Shown here: piece after piece, positions 58,876 to 64,000 of the stretch
How the letters are laid out: each line of letters begins with the position of its first letter
Position numbering within the stretch: position 1 is the stretch's first letter
Source of the DNA: Siphonodentalium dalli
Lineage: Eukaryota > Mollusca > Scaphopoda > Gadilida > Siphonodentaliidae
Reading direction: 5' to 3'
Assembly: GCA_032622095.1 (NCBI GenBank)
Contig: CP136064.1
Span: 173,176,310 to 173,240,309 of the forward strand
Length of the DNA: 64,000 nucleotides
Translations under genes and position numbers: made by a program
Notes under the pieces: generated by a model
Databases searched by the model: none
Told to the model about the DNA's origin: nothing
Seen by the model: only the letters and a program-made list of their open reading frames with translations

Positions 58876-60202
58876 TAGTGCTGAAACGGTTGACCTATTT
58901 TTGTAGCCGGTTAACCGCGACGTGTAACCGGATCATAACCGGATATCCGCCATTTTCAACCTATGACTTTACACTCATTATTTACACCATAATATGTACC
59001 AATATATCATCATAATTTGATTTATGAACTGTATGGCGAACTCATGTAATGTTTACACAGACATAGCTTGTATTAAATGAATGTAAATCACCAAACACGA
59101 ATGGTAAAAAGCCATGTGTTGACAACTTGACAGGTGACACAGTGAACTAAAACACGCAGTGTTTATAAATAGACGCGTCATGTTTGACCTGTTTTATTGC
59201 AGTCGCGACTGCTGCCTTTTTGTCGTTCTCATTTGGGAAGAATATTGTGTGACCTATATATATTTTCGTACATGCAAATCATGGCAGCTTTTTATTGTCA
59301 TTATAGCGATTGCAGGACTGGGCGAATATTAGGTCATTGCGACTCAGGTATTCTTCGGCGATTTGGGATGCATAGGGTGACCAACGGCAGATAAACACAA
59401 TTATGAAGTTTCATGAACTATGTAGTTAACAAATGAAAAAGTGTTTTCTGTTGGAACACAATCAAATGCTCAGTTATGCTGATAATTATTCATTGGGACG
59501 CAAACGAGTCCAACTGCATGGCAACACCACTTCGATGCGAGTTCATTGGAACTTTGTCCACTGAGATTACTCAAACTCAGTAATGTTAGAAGATTAAACC
59601 ATGCGTACGTAAATAAGATTAATTCTACAGATTTTGCATTCTGCGAATTTCTTTTTGTTTTCGGAAATGCGCTCAGACATCTGATTTACGCATTTCTTGA
59701 GTATCCATGATATCGTCTACATGTAGTGAGTCGGAGAGTAGATGTCAAATGACCAGGCCGTACTCCGTTGAAAACGATTGCATTGATCTTTACCGACGAC
59801 TCAGTGGCGTCAGTGCACATGTTTTACTGGACGTCGGAACATCAAAGATGACGGCATGCATCTTTGATGTTTAGCCGACAAAGCCAGACTACTGGTATGT
59901 AACTTGTTACTTGTCATTCATGGAAGACTTTTTTTTATCTCGCACCAGATTTTGACTTTTAATACATGTAATTTCGACTATACTCCTGAGAGTCTCAGAG
60001 TGATAAAGATTGTAGCAAAATTGATAAAGTACACATTGTTTAACACCTACTGTTATCAGTCTCGTGCTGATTAAGGACGTAATATGTTAGTTTTTGTCGT
60101 TGGAATCGCGTGTGTGCAATACATAGCGGTTAACCGGTTGATCGTAGTTCAACCAGTTGTCGACAGTAGCCGGTTGTCAACCGGATATCCGTTTCAGCAC
60201 TA
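58876..60202. mobile_element. hAT non-autonomous element in the MULE gene
   Basis: 14-bp perfect inverted repeats TAGTGCTGAAACGG / CCGTTTCAGCACTA. Exact 8-bp duplication TACTGGAT at 58868-58875 and 60203-60210. GGTTAACCGG-type subterminal words are at both ends. An 8-bp duplication is diagnostic for the hAT superfamily. No transposase frame is present. Confidence 0.9.
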
Positions 60203-60703
60203 TACTGGATCCGACGATGCCACCCTTCCGTGTCGTTGTTTGTACGTATCGATCTTCCGAACACACACCATGTTGAGATTGGAAATGTCGTTGAATCAAT
60301 CCATTGATGTTCTACATAGGTAAACAGCAACTGAATATCAGGACGGTTGACTGCAGGATGGTCGCGCAATTTCGAGAAGGCAGGCTCAATGTGTTCTGTT
60401 GGAATTAGCGGCAGTCTGACTGTGTCACTAGCTGTCGTAGTTTTGCCGAAAGCTCGATGTCTAGGACGTTATCTGGTCGGTGATTATGTTGTTTGTGGCC
60501 CTCTTTGTAGCTGGAGTTCGCTGGTTGCGTACAGGTCGTTGGCTGTCTCCTCTACTGTGGTGACACGCTGACATTCAGTGCATATCCAGTCTATGGGAGA
60601 TGCTGTTTTAATGGCCAATCTGTATGCGACAAGGCTTATCCCGGTATTGCATGTTCTGTGTTGCCATCTCTCACAACCTACAAATAATAAGAGCATTCAT
60701 TAT

Positions 60704-62192
60704 TAGCTCAACTTTACTTTGTAAAGTTTGAGCTATTGCCATGGCTTTGTCGTCCGTCGTCCGTGTGTACGTGTGTACGTAAGGCGTCAACAATGCAGGC
60801 TACAGGTCGTACCTTTGGTCGGATCATTATGAAATTTGTCATAGCTGTTGACATCAACATTTAGACCTGAATGATTAATTTTGGGGTCATTCGGAAAAAA
60901 AACATGGCCGCCAGTGGCCATCTTTGATTTCAAAATTCAATCCATTAGCACGGGCTACAGGCCGTACTGTTCGTCTGATCATCATGAAATTTGTCATGGA
61001 TGTAATATTGACATGTAGATGGGAACGAGTAATTTTGGGGTCATTCGGCCCAAAAACATGGCCGCCAGCAGCCATCTTGGATTTTACTCTTTGTATGACT
61101 AAATTCTTTAGCACGGGCTACAGGTCGTACTTTTATTCTGATCATCATAAAATTTGTCAAGAATGTTAATAATGACATGTAGATGGGAACGAGTCATTTT
61201 GGGGTCATTCGGCCAAAAAACATGGCCGCCAGCAGCCATCTTGGATTTTACTCTTTGTATGACTAAATCCTTTAGCACGGGCTACAGGTCGTACCTTTAG
61301 TCTGATCATCATAAAATTTGTCATGGCTGTTGAAATTGGAATGTAGATGGGAATGAGTCATTTTGGGGTCACTCGGACAAAAAACATGGCTGCTAGCGGC
61401 CATCTTGGATTTCAAAATTTAATCCATTAGCACGGGCCACAGGTCGTACTATTCGGTTGATCATCATGAAATTTGTCATGGATGATAATATTGACATATA
61501 GATGGGAACGAGTAATTTTGGGGTCATTCGGCCAAAAAACATGGCCGCCAGCAGCCATCTTGGATTTTACTCTTTGTATTACTAAATTCTTTAGCACGGG
61601 CTACAGCTCGTACCTTTACTCTGATCATCATAAAATTTGTCATGGATGTTAAAAATGACATGTAGATGGGAACGACTCATTTTGGGGTCATTCGTCCGAA
61701 AACATGGTCGCCAGCAGCCATCTTGGATTTTACTCTTTGTATGACTAAATCCTTTAGCACGGGCTACATGTCGTACCTTTAGTCTGATCATCATAAAATT
61801 TGTCATGAATGTTAATAATGACATGTAGATGGGAACTAGTCATTTTGGGGTCATTCGGCCAAAAAACATGGCCGCCAGCAGCTATCTTGGATTTTACTCT
61901 TTGTATGACTAAATTCTTTAGCATGGGCTTATTGGGCTACAGGTCGTACCTTTAGTCTGATCGTCATAAAATTTGTCATGGATGTTAACGATGACATGTA
62001 GATGGGAACGACTCATTTTGGGGTCATTCAGCCGAAAAAACATGGCCGCCAGCAGCCATCTTGGATTTTACTTTTCTCTTCATGTCTATAAACTAGTATT
62101 AGACATTCAACTTTCCACATTCCTAATCGCTCCATTGACTGTAATACATTAAATTATTCCCTTTCCAAGTTGAGCTACAGTGTCATTGACAC
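60704..62192 (+). repeat. AGCTCAACTT-ended repeat element, copy 3
   Basis: Starts with the hairpin TAGCTCAACTTTACTTTG then TAAAGTTTGAGCTA and ends CAAGTTGAGCTACAGTGTC. In between are about eight tandem units of 157-170 bp with ACATGGCCGCC, CATCTTGGATTTTACTC and GCACGGGCTACAGGTCGT. It occupies the first intron of the MULE gene. Confidence 0.85.
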
Positions 62193-62485
62193 TTTCATAT
62201 TAAATTTATGTATTTGGCGACGTACCGGTATATTGAATGTGATTGACGAATTCGACTTGTATTTGAAACGTAAGTAAAATAAAAATTACTAACCTTCGCA
62301 CTGTAAACCGTGCTGTCTTGGACGCACTTCTCTGGAACACTCTAAACAATTCACGTCGGAATCTGGATCAGTCATGGTTATTGTCTGAATGCCTTGCTCT
62401 TGCGATCCGCATTATTTATAGGAGTCAAGAAAAACAACACACTTATCACTCGCGAATGCTGTAAAAACAAACCGTACGAAGTGTG

Positions 62486-63606
62486 AACTTGGTGATTAGT
62501 GCTTCTAAAGACTAATCACTGACTACAATTTTGTTGTAACAACATACCTGTCAGTCTGGGTGAACGTCGACTCTATATTTGAAATATAGAGTCTGGAGCT
62601 AATGTAGCCAAAACCATTTCTATTCAGCGACGAGCTTCCCCAAAATGACGTCACGGATTTTTAAAAATACATCGATGATTGACAGGAGTCCCCACGTGTT
62701 ATTTGTTGTGCTTCGCCGACTCATCAACCCACAGAAGGCCTGTGTCGCGACATTAAAACTTACAGAAGATAATATTTGTCGTGTGTGCGACTATTCTTTT
62801 TTCGGGAGATGAACTCGCTGCATCAACGGGAAAGCTGCATCCGAGAGCAAAAAATAAGGTCGTCATCAAAAATGATGCTTTAGAACTATTTAAAAGCATA
62901 AAATTAAGTCATTTCCTCCGTGTTTGACTTTCAGATGACTTTTTTTTTACGGCAAATAATTTGTCGATTTGCAAACCATGTTACAATAAAGTAAATCAAA
63001 TACACGGACATGAGTAAAGTTCTATTTATATTTATGGGAGGCCAAGTTGGTACCATACGCAGGCCTATCTATCAGGTCCAGCACATCCTTCAAATTAATC
63101 GGAATCGTACCGATTATATAATTTCGAAGCCATTTTTTCTGTCTCTGTTGAATTTGCAAGCCTCGAAATTCCGCTCTGTTACTATATTTAGAGCATTCGG
63201 CAAACCTCGTCGCGGTCACAGGTCGAGGAGTTCAGCCGCAGAGGTCACAGGTCGAGGAGTTCAGAATGATATTTAGAGGTGACATTATGGGAGTCTCCGC
63301 CCATTAACACTTGTTTATCAACCCATACGGTTTCATTGGACGGAAAATAATTTACGCAATCAATCAGATTACGGAATCCCGAGGACTTGGAAATGAGATA
63401 GCGATGTTATCCGTCAGACCTAATATTCAATGTTGTAATGAATATTTAGGTATGAGTTTACTCAGACTGCATACCTGTGTGCTGTTTAATTTACGAAACA
63501 CAAGAAAAACAAAACGGTGACACATCAGCAAAGTGTGAAATCACTGATGAGCACTTCTAAAGACTAATCAGTGATCGGCAACCCTTCGCTGTAACAACAT
63601 ACCAAG
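62486..63606 (+). repeat. Diverged direct repeat pair with a small hairpin
   Basis: 62486-62560 and 63528-63606 share AAGTGTGAA, a hairpin around CTTCTAAAGACTAATCA, and GTAACAACATACC. Between them GGTCACAGGTCGAGGAGTTC is also repeated (about 63214-63262). No gene seen. Confidence 0.55.
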
Positions 63607-64000
63607 TATACTGAACAGACCTGGTACCGCCGATTTCATGATTACTAGTATATACACATATATTAATACAGAAATAAAATAATGGTAATAGACATCTTTT
63701 CATTCAACACTAGTAATTAAAATATTTTTTTTCGATGGTATGAAACAACCAAAAAGATTGGTACGAAACGACCAAAATATTGGTACGAATCGACCAGAGT
63801 GTACGAAACGTCTTTGTACGAAACGACCAAGGTACGAAACGTCCAGCACCCAGTGTCCGGACCAAATATCTGGGCCCCAAGGCTGAGATTTTCCCCTGCC
63901 CACAATCACAATCATGTGACAGTCACAATGCCAATGGCCCCACATCCCAGATCATTCATGATGGATAATTTTTCTCCCAATCCAAGAACCTCATTCTGTG

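Larger units (their letters stand above)
58593..62375 (-). pseudogene. MULE transposase with an N-terminal PHD-like finger, dead
   Basis: Exon A (62375-62294) starts MTDPDSDVNCLECSREVRP and splices in phase to 60677, giving CEGCERWQHRTCNTGIS and DWICTECQ. This is the PHD-like cysteine domain found ahead of MULE transposases in many marine invertebrates. That frame stops near 60484. A second block (about 60420-60220) reads IPTEHIEPAFSKLRDHPAV and WCVFGRSIRTNNDTEGWHRR, the conserved MULE C-terminal region. Its frame continues across a hAT insertion to 58780-58593 (LVSEEKLKRYQRLQYRR) after one frameshift. The DDE catalytic core is absent. AATAAA lies downstream (complement of 58534-58539). Confidence 0.75.
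58366..63883 (-). mobile_element. MULE (Mutator-like) transposon, inactivated
   Basis: Inverted ends of about 150 bp (58366-58520 and 63722-63883) contain repeated GGTCGTTTCGTACC / GGTACGAAACGACC and GATATTTGG-CCGGACA. Between them lies a broken MULE transposase gene on the minus strand. The element is in MED4 intron 1 and contains later insertions (58876-60202 and 60704-62192). Confidence 0.65.

Overview
The window is animal nuclear DNA: AT-rich, intron-rich and crowded with transposon remnants. Genes have short exons with GT/AG borders. The repeats (tandem units carrying GCCATCTTGG and CGGACGGACGG motifs, ACATGTA-rich stretches, a PHD/MULE transposase remnant) resemble what I know from lophotrochozoan genomes, most likely a mollusc such as a bivalve. 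That taxonomic guess is inference. I see no prokaryotic, viral or CRISPR features.

The backbone is one complete gene on the minus strand: beta-glucuronidase (GUSB), 11 coding exons from 57758 down to 22486. Exons were assembled by hand from consensus splice sites and matching phases, giving 638 residues with both catalytic glutamates. Its start faces, 271 bp away, the first coding exon of the Mediator subunit MED4 on the plus strand (58030-58094), so the two genes probably share a bidirectional promoter. The rest of MED4 lies beyond the window. Tail-to-tail with GUSB, the last two coding exons of a plus-strand membrane protein (probably an MFS-type transporter) end at 19000.

Nearly everything else is repeats. 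1-17.9 kb: a 45-bp minisatellite, a LINE reverse-transcriptase remnant, Harbinger-like MITEs, large foldback elements, and a palindromic array of 26-bp units. 19-28 kb: an exact 281-bp duplication, piggyBac-like MITEs on both sides of the last GUSB exon, GCCATCTTGG repeats and a hAT-like insertion. 30-39 kb (GUSB intron 7): a BED-finger transposase fragment and a 225-bp satellite split by a transposon that itself carries a MITE. 39.4-46 kb (intron 6): nested TIR elements, one containing a foldback copy with strand-biased T-to-C changes. 58.3-63.9 kb (MED4 intron 1): a dead MULE element with a hAT inserted in one of its exons.

The observations most worth following are the hyper-mutated foldback at 42558-42774 (it looks like an ADAR-edited hairpin fixed in DNA), the GUSB/MED4 bidirectional promoter with an M-box-type site, and the nested insertions whose target-site duplications give a relative order of events.
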